Source: Thermoanaerobacterales bacterium
Lineage (GTDB): Bacteria > Bacillota > Thermosediminibacteria > Thermosediminibacterales > Tepidanaerobacteraceae
DNA: 64,000 nucleotides
Assembly: GCA_012840135.1 (NCBI GenBank)
Contig: DUMA01000005.1
Span: 1-64,000, forward strand
Reading direction: 5' to 3'
Position numbers and translations under genes: made by a program. Shown one piece after another: positions 7,824 to 15,501 of this stretch. The notes under the pieces are model-generated. The model did no database searches and was not told where the DNA came from. It saw only the letters and a list, made by a program, of their open reading frames with translations. The number at the start of each line of letters is the position of its first letter. Within the stretch, counting starts at the first letter, position 1.

Positions 7824-7900
7824 TAACTGTGCTTGACGTTTCATGAGTGGTTATGCCCGAATCTATCGCTTGACTTTTTTGCCTTTGTTACCGCATATAA

Positions 7901-7931
7901 AGCAGGATTTTGGCGATTTCTGGAGAATTCT
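7901..7931. repeat. Dispersed AGCAGGATTTT...GAATTCT repeat, copy 2
   Basis: Second copy of the 31-nt motif at 4995-5025 (27 of 31 identical), 77 bp upstream of the BREX chimera start. Confidence 0.6.
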
Positions 7932-8008
7932 TATTAAATCAAAGGATCTTTGATTATTGGCATAGTTTCAAAGCAATATAAATTGATTAAGAATGGCCTG
8001 GTGGGGAA

Positions 8009-8986
8009 ATGTTAAAGGAACTTGACATAAAAAATGCCATAAAGATATTGCCGTATAAATATTACAAGCTCATTCTGATTATGGGGCTGAAGGATCGGCA
8101 AATTTCCGGCATATTGAAGAAAATTTCTTTAGAATTCGGCTATGACTACATCAATTTAAATCTGAAGCTTTCCGAAAAGCTCATTCGACTTCCCTTCGAT
8201 GAGCGCTGTTTTTATGTGGAGGAATATGTAAACGAGATAATCGAATCGTATCACGGCAGCCTGTTGATATTGGATAACATCGAAATCCTTTTTGAAAAGC
8301 ATCTTAAGATAAACCCTTTGCTTTTGCTGAAGAACTTGAGCCGCTATAGACGCATGCTCGCTTTCCACATTCAAAAGGGCGCATCAATACCCATGGGAGC
8401 GGCGGACTTTTACGCAGGGCTAAAACAGAGGTTCCCGGAACGGGACGGCATGTACTTTTTGCCGGATCAGGTAATTATATATGATAAAAAAAGGATGGAA
8501 ATGGAGCTGAATGACCAGATTTCCTTTTTAATTCTGGACGAAAAGACCGCCATCCAGTGGCTCAGAAGGGAGCTGGAAAAAAAGCCTCAGACCTATCAGG
8601 AAATACAACCAAAGTTTCTTCAGGAACTTCATCAGATGAAACATGAAAAACTCCCCGAGCTCTTGGATCTTCTGGAGGAAAATTTCCTGCAGGATGAAAA
8701 GGGAAGATGGTATGTGCCGGATCCAAGCAAGCAGTCGGACCTGGAAAAGCTCAGAAAAAAGACCCTGCTTAAAGAATTTGAGGAGTATAAAAACAGCACC
8801 GGAAGGCTGAAGGTCTTCCGGACCGAGGCCATAAGGGCGGGGTTTAAAAAGTGCTGGAAGGATAAAGATTACGCCACCATAGTGAAAATAGGCGAAAGAC
8901 TCCCCGAAAGCATCCTTCAGGAAGACAGCAGCATATTGATGTATTATGACAACGCCATTACAAGGATGGGCGAAGACCATGTTTGA
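8009..8986 (+). CDS. Chimeric BREX type 3 protein: BrxF N-terminus joined to the C-terminus of the BREX methyltransferase
   Basis: 325 aa, one open frame. Residues 1 to about 118 look like BrxF, the small ATPase of type 3 BREX (LEFGYDYINLNLKLSEKL..LP, then SLLILDNIEILFE as Walker B). The Walker A loop is degenerate, reading GLKDRQIS instead of GxxxxGKS. From about residue 122 (AFHIQKGASIPMGAADFYAG) to the end the sequence is that of the BREX-3 adenine methyltransferase C-terminus (RDGMYFLPDQ, DEKTAIQWLR, KPQTYQEIQPKF, GRWYVPDPSKQ, FRTEAIRAGF, LMYYDNAITRM). The SAM and catalytic motifs are absent. The simplest origin is an in-frame deletion that removed brxC and most of the methyltransferase gene. 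It is probably non-functional in BREX. Confidence 0.78.
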   Translation: MLKELDIKNAIKILPYKYYKLILIMGLKDRQISGILKKISLEFGYDYINLNLKLSEKLIRLPFDERCFYVEEYVNEIIESYHGSLLILDNIEILFEKHLKINPLLLLKNLSRYRRMLAFHIQKGASIPMGAADFYAGLKQRFPERDGMYFLPDQVIIYDKKRMEMELNDQISFLILDEKTAIQWLRRELEKKPQTYQEIQPKFLQELHQMKHEKLPELLDLLEENFLQDEKGRWYVPDPSKQSDLEKLRKKTLLKEFEEYKNSTGRLKVFRTEAIRAGFKKCWKDKDYATIVKIGERLPESILQEDSSILMYYDNAITRMGEDHV

Positions 8987-9142
8987 GCCGAAAGCCACAT
9001 ATCAAATATGCCAGATAATAGATAGCCTGCGATAGACCCATAAAAAATGCAAAACTTTTAACACTTTTCACTGGCTGCAGTATACGTGTGACCCGGCGGC
9101 GGCCGGTCATAAGTATGACCATGCAGCGTTTGGAGTGAAAAT

Positions 9143-11073
9143 ATGATTGAAGATGTGATTGTCCAGAGGTTGCCTTTAAATCAGAATAATTTCATATTGG
9201 TATATGACCCTGACGATTTGATGGCCGGGGAAAAGATTGTATCCCGGATAAATAGCTGCGGTTACACCCTCATTAATTATGAAGACCCGGATGTGTTCAG
9301 GTTTTATTTCGAACAAATTTTAAATAAAGGTACGGATATCGATGAAACAGGCGGGGATAAGATTATACTGAGGCTTACACGAAATACGTATGTACCTTAC
9401 GATATTCAGTCCATATTTCAGGAAATAAGGATAACCATAAAAGACATCTTTCCCGGGCTGAGCTACACTGTTTTAAAGGAAATGGGCAGCGGCATTTTAA
9501 ATGATGTATACGATGCTTATAAAAATTACACGGGTCTGAATCTGGACGACGGCGAAACCATAGATTTCATTCTTGAAAACATCTACGGCATATTTCCGGA
9601 TACCATACACACATACGAAGATTTGATAAAAACATTGATAAAAATATATTACTGCGGGAAAGAGTTGCCTGAAATCATCCTGAATTACCTTTCAAAGAGA
9701 TTCGAGACACATCCGGATTTTATAAGCTTCCCCGTTAAAAAAATTTTATCCGGAAAACAATCCTTCTTTTATTATTTACAGCAGCAATGGGAACTTTATA
9801 TAAAATCTTTTTTTGAAAATAATATCAGATCCGATGTGAATTTTGGCCATGCGGATATCAGAGTGTATATGGACAACCTTTTTTCCGAAGGGTATTTGAC
9901 CCCCGTCCATTGCCATGAAATCCAGAGGATTCCAGTTTGGGCCCGGGATGGGGTAATCTATCAAGAGTTTCTCGATAAAAAGAAGAACTATGAAGAATTG
10001 ATGGAAAAGGTCAGGACGTCCTTGGAAAAGGTGGAATCTTTTAAAGATTGGTGGGGCATAGCTTCCCGGGGGCTGAATTACTGGTGATAGTAAGTGACAG
10101 CAATATAAAAAAGGAGTTGGATCTTAAGGAGTTTGAAAAAACTTCTTTACATCTGGAAAGGTGTTTTAAGGAGTGGCTTCTGGAAAATTACGGTTTGCTT
10201 TCGTCTTTATCGTATACGGCTTTTCCAGTGATGGTACATCATATTACCTGGCACATCCATTACAGGATGCAAAAAGAAAACTTTAAAAAAGCGGCCCTCA
10301 TAGTATTTGACGGCATGTCTCTGGACAACTGGATAATAATAAAAAGGCATCTGAATCAGAGTAAGATATGGATACTGGAGGAGAACCTATCTTTTGCATG
10401 GATCCCAACCATGACCTATATATCGCGCCAGGCCATCTTTTCGGGGCAGGTGCCGGCGTACTTTGCCGATACGTTTTTTTCTACGGATAACGATGAAAAT
10501 CACTGGAAGAGATTCTGGATGGATAAGGGCTTTCGGGCAGATAGCATATATTACATGAGAAATATAAAGCATTTTGACGAAAACGGCCTTGAAGAACTGG
10601 TCAAAAACCCGAAAGCCAGAATACTGGGATTGGTAGTAAACATGATAGATGACTTGGCACACGGCGGACAGCTGCTGCTTTCGGGGATGCATCAGGACAT
10701 AAAACTTTGGCTCAAAGAAGGGGGACTGGAGCGCTTTTTGCTGAAGCTTTCCGCCGGCGGATATGAAATATATATAACCTCGGACCATGGAAACATCAGC
10801 GCCGTATGCCAGGGCAGGATTCAGGAAGGCCTGGGTGTGGATCAGGCGGAAAGCAGGGTCAGAATATACGAAAAATCCAAAAGCCATGATAGCGCCCTTC
10901 AAACATTTAAAGCCTTTAAATGGAAAGGCTATGGCTTGCCCCCGGATTATAATTATATCATCTGCGATGATAACTTCGCTTACGGCAAATATAACGAAAA
11001 AATAATATGTCATGGCGGAACATCCATTGAGGAAGTCATTGTTCCATTCGTCCATGTAAGAAAAGGAGCATAA
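9143..11073 (+). pseudogene. pglZ: BREX type 3 PglZ (alkaline-phosphatase superfamily), frameshifted
   Basis: Two overlapping frames (9143-10087 and 10048-11073) together make a PglZ of about 640 aa, normal for BREX-3. The first frame starts with an IEDVIVQRLP..DPDDLM N-terminus. The second carries the metal-binding motifs AALIVFDGMSLDNW and IYITSDHGN. The break is at the G5 run near 10068-10072: adding one G there restores a continuous IASRGAELLVIVSDSN reading. This can be a real mutation, a sequencing error or a slippage site. PglZ is a core component of every BREX type. The helicase gene normally next to it is absent. An artefact would leave pglZ intact, but the locus would still lack other core genes. 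Confidence 0.82.
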
Positions 11074-11074
11074 C

Positions 11075-11782
11075 ATGATGCAGACAGTGGAGTTTAATCG
11101 ATTCATAAAAAGAGAATGGCTGGATTTCACGGCTTTTCTTGCAGGTCGGGAAAAAGATGAAAAAATAATAAGGGAGAAGCTATATGGATACCTTGAAAAG
11201 GAAACAAAAGCCGAAATCACCCGCCAGAAAACCCTGGCGGAGCTTTTAAGGATCTGGGTAAACGTGCCCGCATCTCATGAGAATCTGAAGCAAAAGGCTC
11301 TAGATTTGTTTGAGAAAGTGCCGGAAGATGAGAAAATGTTACTTCACTGGTCGATGATAATGCTGGCATTCCCCATATTTATCGATGTGGCATCATCATT
11401 AGGAAAGATTTTCAGCCTTCAGGACCGGGTGTCTTTAAAAATCCTGGAAAAGCGCATATTTGAAAAGTGGGGAGAAAGGAGCACCGTAAAATACGCCCTT
11501 CCAAAGATAGTAGGCTCCATGGTCGAATGGGGCGTCATCACCAGGACAAAGGTAGGAGAGTACACTAAAGCCCAGGCTATAGAGATTGAAAAACAGGATT
11601 GTAAACTCTTTTTCATAAACTGCTATATGAAAGCTTTGGAGAAAGATTATCTAAGATTCATTGAAGCAAACAACCTCTCCGCCGCCTTTCCTTTTAAACT
11701 GAACCTGGGGCTTGATGACTTTAATAATTCAAATACCCTGACATTGAGCAGGATGGGAAGTGATGTGGTGATCACTGCTTAA
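11075..11782 (+). CDS. BrxA-like (DUF1819-like) protein of the BREX locus
   Basis: A 235-aa protein, no membrane segment, starting 1 nt after the pglZ stop with its own AAGGAG, so it was translationally linked. The C-terminal half (LEKRIFEKWGERSTVKYALP, then KIVGSMVEWGVI) has the helix-turn-helix-like layout of BrxA proteins, which bind DNA and stand at a BREX operon end. The match is by position and pattern, not by a clear signature, so the name is tentative. It looks intact, unlike the other BREX genes here. Confidence 0.55.
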   Translation: MMQTVEFNRFIKREWLDFTAFLAGREKDEKIIREKLYGYLEKETKAEITRQKTLAELLRIWVNVPASHENLKQKALDLFEKVPEDEKMLLHWSMIMLAFPIFIDVASSLGKIFSLQDRVSLKILEKRIFEKWGERSTVKYALPKIVGSMVEWGVITRTKVGEYTKAQAIEIEKQDCKLFFINCYMKALEKDYLRFIEANNLSAAFPFKLNLGLDDFNNSNTLTLSRMGSDVVITA

Positions 11783-12028
11783 TAATTCAATTAGGAAATA
11801 CACTCTTTGCATTTTGAGATAGTAAATGGACGTGATACAAAAAGTGGAGATTTTCATTAATCTGAGAATTACGAAGTGACATAGCGATTTACAATAGAAC
11901 TAAATATTAACGTTAGTAGTATTATATGGCTTCTGGCATATACAGCAAACTATATTGTGATTCAGACATTGATTAAGCCGTGAAACATATAAATTTTCAA
12001 ACCTCGTCTTTGAAAGGAGTGAAGCCCT

Positions 12029-12943
12029 TTGCCTATTCCTGATTATGAAACCATAATGCTACCTTTGTTAAAATTTGCTGAAGATGATAAAGAGCATTCG
12101 TTAAGAGAAGCAATAGAATACTTGGCAAAGTATTTTAATCTTACTGATGAAGAAAGAAAAGAGCTACTGCCCAGCGGTAGACAATTTATTTTTGACAACA
12201 GGGTGGGCTGGGCATGTACATACTTAAAAAAAGCAGTTCTTCTGGAGTCGGTAAAAAGAGGTTATTTTAAAATAACTGAACGTGGGATTGATGTATTAAA
12301 ACGTGATATAAAGAAAATAACACCCGCCTTTTTAGAGGAGTTCCAGGAATTCAAAGATTTCAAAGCAGTTTCTCGATCACAAGTCTATAACAAACGAAAT
12401 GATAACAAACAGAATGATGGAGATGAGACTCCCGAAGAGAAACTTGAAAATGCATATCAAATAATAAGAAAAAATCTTGCGCAGGAACTGCTCCAAAAGG
12501 TAATGAAATGTTCGCCTTCATTTTTTGAAACCTTGGTAATCGATTTATTAATCAGCATGGGATATGGAGGCTCCCGTATTGATGCAGGAAAAGCCATCGG
12601 TAAAAGTGGAGATGAAGGAATAGACGGCATTATAAAGGAAGATAGATTGGGATTAGATACAATCTATATTCAGGCCAAGCGATGGGAAAACCAGGTTGGC
12701 CGCCCGGAAATCCAGAAGTTTGCCGGAGCTTTGCTCGGTCAGAAGGCCAAAAAAGGTATTTTTATCACAACCTCGAGCTTTACAAAGGAAGCGATAAATT
12801 ATGCCGAAAGCATAGAAAATAAGATTGTTCTCATTGATGGGGAGCAACTGGCAAATTTCATGATAGATTTTAATATAGGAGTTTCAAAGGTGGGGGTCTA
12901 TGAAGTAAAAAAAATCGATAATGACTATTTTGCTGATGAATGA
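12029..12943 (+). CDS. Mrr-type restriction endonuclease (copy 1, intact)
   Basis: A 304-aa type IV restriction enzyme candidate that would cut methylated DNA. Residues 1-90 form the Mrr N-terminal winged-helix domain (PDYETIMLPLLKFAEDDKEH, LPSGRQFIFDNRVGWACTYL). Residues about 155-290 are the Mrr catalytic (restriction endonuclease-like) domain, with FFETLVIDLLISMGYGG, GDEGIDGII and YIQAKRW, giving the D-x(n)-QxK signature. It starts at TTG 12029 behind AAAGGAG. A nearly identical but N-terminally damaged copy lies at 18.5-19.3 kb. A short downstream frame is also shared between the two copies. Confidence 0.9.
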   Translation: MPIPDYETIMLPLLKFAEDDKEHSLREAIEYLAKYFNLTDEERKELLPSGRQFIFDNRVGWACTYLKKAVLLESVKRGYFKITERGIDVLKRDIKKITPAFLEEFQEFKDFKAVSRSQVYNKRNDNKQNDGDETPEEKLENAYQIIRKNLAQELLQKVMKCSPSFFETLVIDLLISMGYGGSRIDAGKAIGKSGDEGIDGIIKEDRLGLDTIYIQAKRWENQVGRPEIQKFAGALLGQKAKKGIFITTSSFTKEAINYAESIENKIVLIDGEQLANFMIDFNIGVSKVGVYEVKKIDNDYFADE

Positions 12944-12967
12944 TGAAAAAAACTAACCAGTAAGAAA

Positions 12968-13102
12968 ATGAAAAATAATCCAAATGTTGGAGATGGAGAA
13001 GAAAGCTATAAAGTTATCATTATGCTATGTTCAGAAGGAATTAGAAGTTATTTGAAGAATATTGAAGTTATAATAAAGTATGGAAATTTATTATGGCTTT
13101 AA
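12968..13102 (+). pseudogene. Short remnant related to the 93-aa gene at 19327
   Basis: A 44-aa frame starting MKNNPNVGDGEESYKVIIML. The first 20 residues match the start of the 93-aa protein after mrr copy 2, and the rest diverges. It marks the right end of the duplicated mrr block. Confidence 0.5.
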
Positions 13103-13126
13103 ATTTGTATAAAGGGGCGGTCGAGT

Positions 13127-13930
13127 ATGGCAAAAGAAACGAGCGGATTACCAGCCTATACAACAATAGAGAATATGTTATCTCTATTGGATATATTTAG
13201 GAATAAGAATGGTGACGAAAAAACATCTAAACCGTTATTTGGTAAGACGTCTTCTTATGGTGTTACAAAATCAGCATTGAGGGCTTTTAAACTAATACAA
13301 GAAGATAGTTGTATATTAACTCCTTTAGGCAGGAAAATTTCTTTTTCAAATGATGATGAGAAAAAGGATGAAGTCCTTAAGCTTATTGTAAATTATAGTC
13401 CATATGAATCTTTACTAATGAATATTTTTCGAGAAAATGAGACTGAAACAGAAATTACAGAAATAGTAAACTTTTGGGGTAAGTTCGAAAAAGGAAGTAC
13501 CCCAAGAAACTTAAAAGATGCAGCAAGACTGTTTGGGACTATGATTGAGTATATTGGTTTTGGCAAATATATTAAGGGAAGTGGAGGAAAAGCAACTCGT
13601 ATTGTTTGGGCTCCTGATGCAAAGCAAAAGTTTGAAGCAGTTATAAATTTATCGGGTAAATCTATTGTTGAGCCAGAAAATTTAAATGCCGAAGTCGTTG
13701 AAATAAAAGAGGAATCCCCAGAAATACATGTTGAAAATGTTAGAAAAGATGAAAAACAGACTAAGGATATAATAAATAATGAGACTACTATAGATATAGT
13801 ACCTGATACTACAATAAGAAATTATACTCCAAATATTAATATTAGTGTAGATATGTCTTCCTGGTCTGATGAAAAGATTAAAAATTTCTTTAAATATGTT
13901 TATGGTATATTTGAGGAGGACAATCAATAG
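13127..13930 (+). CDS. Candidate defence/regulatory protein, first gene of a two-gene unit (DUF5343-like)
   Basis: A 267-aa protein, soluble. The N-terminus (LPAYTTIENMLSLLDIF, then LKAFKLI-type helices and CILTPLGRKISF) reads as a winged-helix-like module similar to DUF5343. Residues about 85-160 (YSPYESLLMNIF, then TPRNLKDAARLFGTMIEYIG) resemble the middle of the next protein (RYEPFITFIQF, FNFLKDLFVTWGTMTNIF), so the neighbours share a domain. The C-terminus is acidic and low complexity, ending in a small helical domain (SWSDEKIKNFFKYVYGIFEE). GGGGCGG precedes ATG 13127. Its stop is 2 nt before the next start. The function is unknown; it may sense, bind or restrain the partner. Confidence 0.6.
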   Translation: MAKETSGLPAYTTIENMLSLLDIFRNKNGDEKTSKPLFGKTSSYGVTKSALRAFKLIQEDSCILTPLGRKISFSNDDEKKDEVLKLIVNYSPYESLLMNIFRENETETEITEIVNFWGKFEKGSTPRNLKDAARLFGTMIEYIGFGKYIKGSGGKATRIVWAPDAKQKFEAVINLSGKSIVEPENLNAEVVEIKEESPEIHVENVRKDEKQTKDIINNETTIDIVPDTTIRNYTPNINISVDMSSWSDEKIKNFFKYVYGIFEEDNQ

Positions 13931-13932
13931 AT

Positions 13933-14922
13933 ATGTATTATATATTACCTTCTCATAACATACCTATAACCTTAGTGTCAGATATTATTGTATTATTAGC
14001 AGTTGACCCTAAAGCTTCAATAGATGATATTTGTTCTTTCACAGGATTCAGCCAATCTTATGTAAAAAGTGGAATCAATATTGCAAAAATGTTAAATTTA
14101 ATAGACCCTGATATTGTAGACAGATATCAAGTCAATATTGAAGCTGTTAATTTATTAGGCAAGACTCCAAATGAAGAAACTAAAATTAGTGTAATTAGAA
14201 AGTATATTCAGCGATATGAGCCTTTTATAACATTTATACAGTTTTGCTTAAATGATGATAGTATTGTTGACTCTGCTCGTAAAGTCTATACATTATATAA
14301 ATTTCAAGGCAAGGATTTTAATTTCCTAAAAGACTTATTTGTAACTTGGGGCACTATGACAAATATCTTTAATGAGAAATCAGGAAAGCTTATTCTCGCA
14401 GAAGAAATTAACTCTACATATAGAAGGTACATAACTGAAGACTTATTACTAAATGATGATATGGCTATTAGGATACATATAGCTGATAGATTAGGAGATG
14501 AAGTATTTACTTTTATGCTCCCTGCCGAAATTGAAGATATTGTAAATGCCTTCAAATCATATAAAAATGACCAGCGAAATGCACTTGATAGTGGCGGTAG
14601 GGCGTTTGAGGATTTTTTAAGAAGGATTTCAGATAAAATAGGTATAAACGTTACTTCTAAAAGTGGTATAGTTGAAGTAATTAATGCTTTATATAACAAT
14701 AAAGATGCTACCGGAAAATTAGATAATAAGGTTCACTATAAACAAAATGCTATTGGTGGAGCAATCGGGAATATAAGAAATATGAGCGGTCATGGATTAG
14801 ATCCTAAAACACTAGAACGATGGGATTTAACGAGTCAAAGCGCCTTGGCGTATTTAGAAATTCTGTTATCTACAATAAGAAGTATTTATATGTTTGTTGA
14901 AAAAGGAGTATACACTTTTTGA
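13933..14922 (+). CDS. Candidate HEPN-type (Abi-C-like) effector, second gene of a two-gene unit
   Basis: A 329-aa soluble protein behind GAGGAGG, 2 nt after the previous gene. Residues about 20-70 form a winged-helix-like DNA-binding unit (SIDDICSFTGFSQSYVKSGI). Residues 95-155 resemble the middle of the preceding protein. The C-terminal third is helical and contains GGAIGNIRNMSGHGLDP: RNMSGH fits the HEPN ribonuclease motif R-x4-H and the abortive-infection C-terminal family. HEPN proteins of this type are often toxic RNases released on infection. Assigning that here is inference from the motif, the partner gene and the defence-island location. Confidence 0.6.
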   Translation: MYYILPSHNIPITLVSDIIVLLAVDPKASIDDICSFTGFSQSYVKSGINIAKMLNLIDPDIVDRYQVNIEAVNLLGKTPNEETKISVIRKYIQRYEPFITFIQFCLNDDSIVDSARKVYTLYKFQGKDFNFLKDLFVTWGTMTNIFNEKSGKLILAEEINSTYRRYITEDLLLNDDMAIRIHIADRLGDEVFTFMLPAEIEDIVNAFKSYKNDQRNALDSGGRAFEDFLRRISDKIGINVTSKSGIVEVINALYNNKDATGKLDNKVHYKQNAIGGAIGNIRNMSGHGLDPKTLERWDLTSQSALAYLEILLSTIRSIYMFVEKGVYTF

Positions 14923-15150
14923 ATTTTGTTTAAAAGGAACATTATGTGAGAACAGTGTTTCATTGGGTGCTGATAAGAAAATTCGCAGAACTGGAGGGAT
15001 TTCGGGAACAGGTGTATATAACGCTGAAATGATAGAAAAAGATAATTCCAAAAAAGCATACCTGTCCTCATTGCAATAGCCCGGTGACTATGAAAGCTAA
15101 TTTTTACCCAAATTGCGGATCGAGGCTTGGAAAATTACTCGGTCTTTCAA
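14923..15150 (+). pseudogene. Decayed DUF4236 gene with zinc-ribbon tail
   Basis: Frame fragments read VSLGADKKIRRTGGISGTGV, then YNAEMIEKDNSKK and, after a frameshift at the A6 run near 15050, CPHCNSPVTMKANFYPNCG. This parallels the intact protein at 5139-5420. The N-terminal third is missing. Confidence 0.75.
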
Positions 15151-15310
15151 ACAGACGCCATTTTGGGTATATATTATATAGGCTGAATCTGAGGAAATAG
15201 AAGATGATTGTAAACTAAAACCCTTGCAAAAGCGGCTAACTTTAAATATGTCCTCGATAAATATTATGAAGAGCTTTTGGAGGAGTTATGATGATAAATA
15301 AATCTGCCAT
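15135..15310 (+). pseudogene. MntA C-terminal remnant and start of hepT, copy 1
   Basis: Nearly the same DNA as 20635-20800: a stretch reading FQT-AILGI, SEEIKDD, then ALAKAA-like DFKYVLDKYYEELLEE, followed by a GGAGG and the hepT start MINKSAIL. Several small indels break the frames. Confidence 0.6.
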
Positions 15311-15493
15311 ACTGAAAATCAGAACATACCAGACGATGATTTGAAAACCGTATGCCTATCTCGTGAGGAAGGTTTTAAGGGTATATTTATTACAAATTCA
15401 AGTAAAATTCACAATCGGGAGGGAATCTATCATAGGTTGGCGTTTACCAAAATTCAGAAGCTTGAAATAAAAAAAATTTTTGATAAGGATTGA
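15310..15493 (+). pseudogene. Unidentified open fragment before the helicase
   Basis: An uninterrupted frame reads DDDLKTVCLSREEGFKGIFI and continues through TNSSKIHNREGIYHRLAF to EIKKIFDKD and a stop at 15491-15493. It is fused to the truncated hepT start with no start codon of its own. I do not recognise the family with confidence. Confidence 0.35.
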
Positions 15494-15501
15494 TTAACTG
15501 G

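Noticed and set aside
10387-11220. A 277-codon minus-strand frame opposite pglZ and the BrxA-like gene.
   Set aside because: It is a mirror of the real coding strand; its translation has no recognisable domain, and the plus strand carries clear PglZ motifs.
13127-14922. Idea that the two-gene unit is a MntA/HepT pair.
   Set aside because: Neither protein has the MNT GS-x(n)-DxD site, and both are far longer than MntA or HepT, although the second has a HEPN-like motif.
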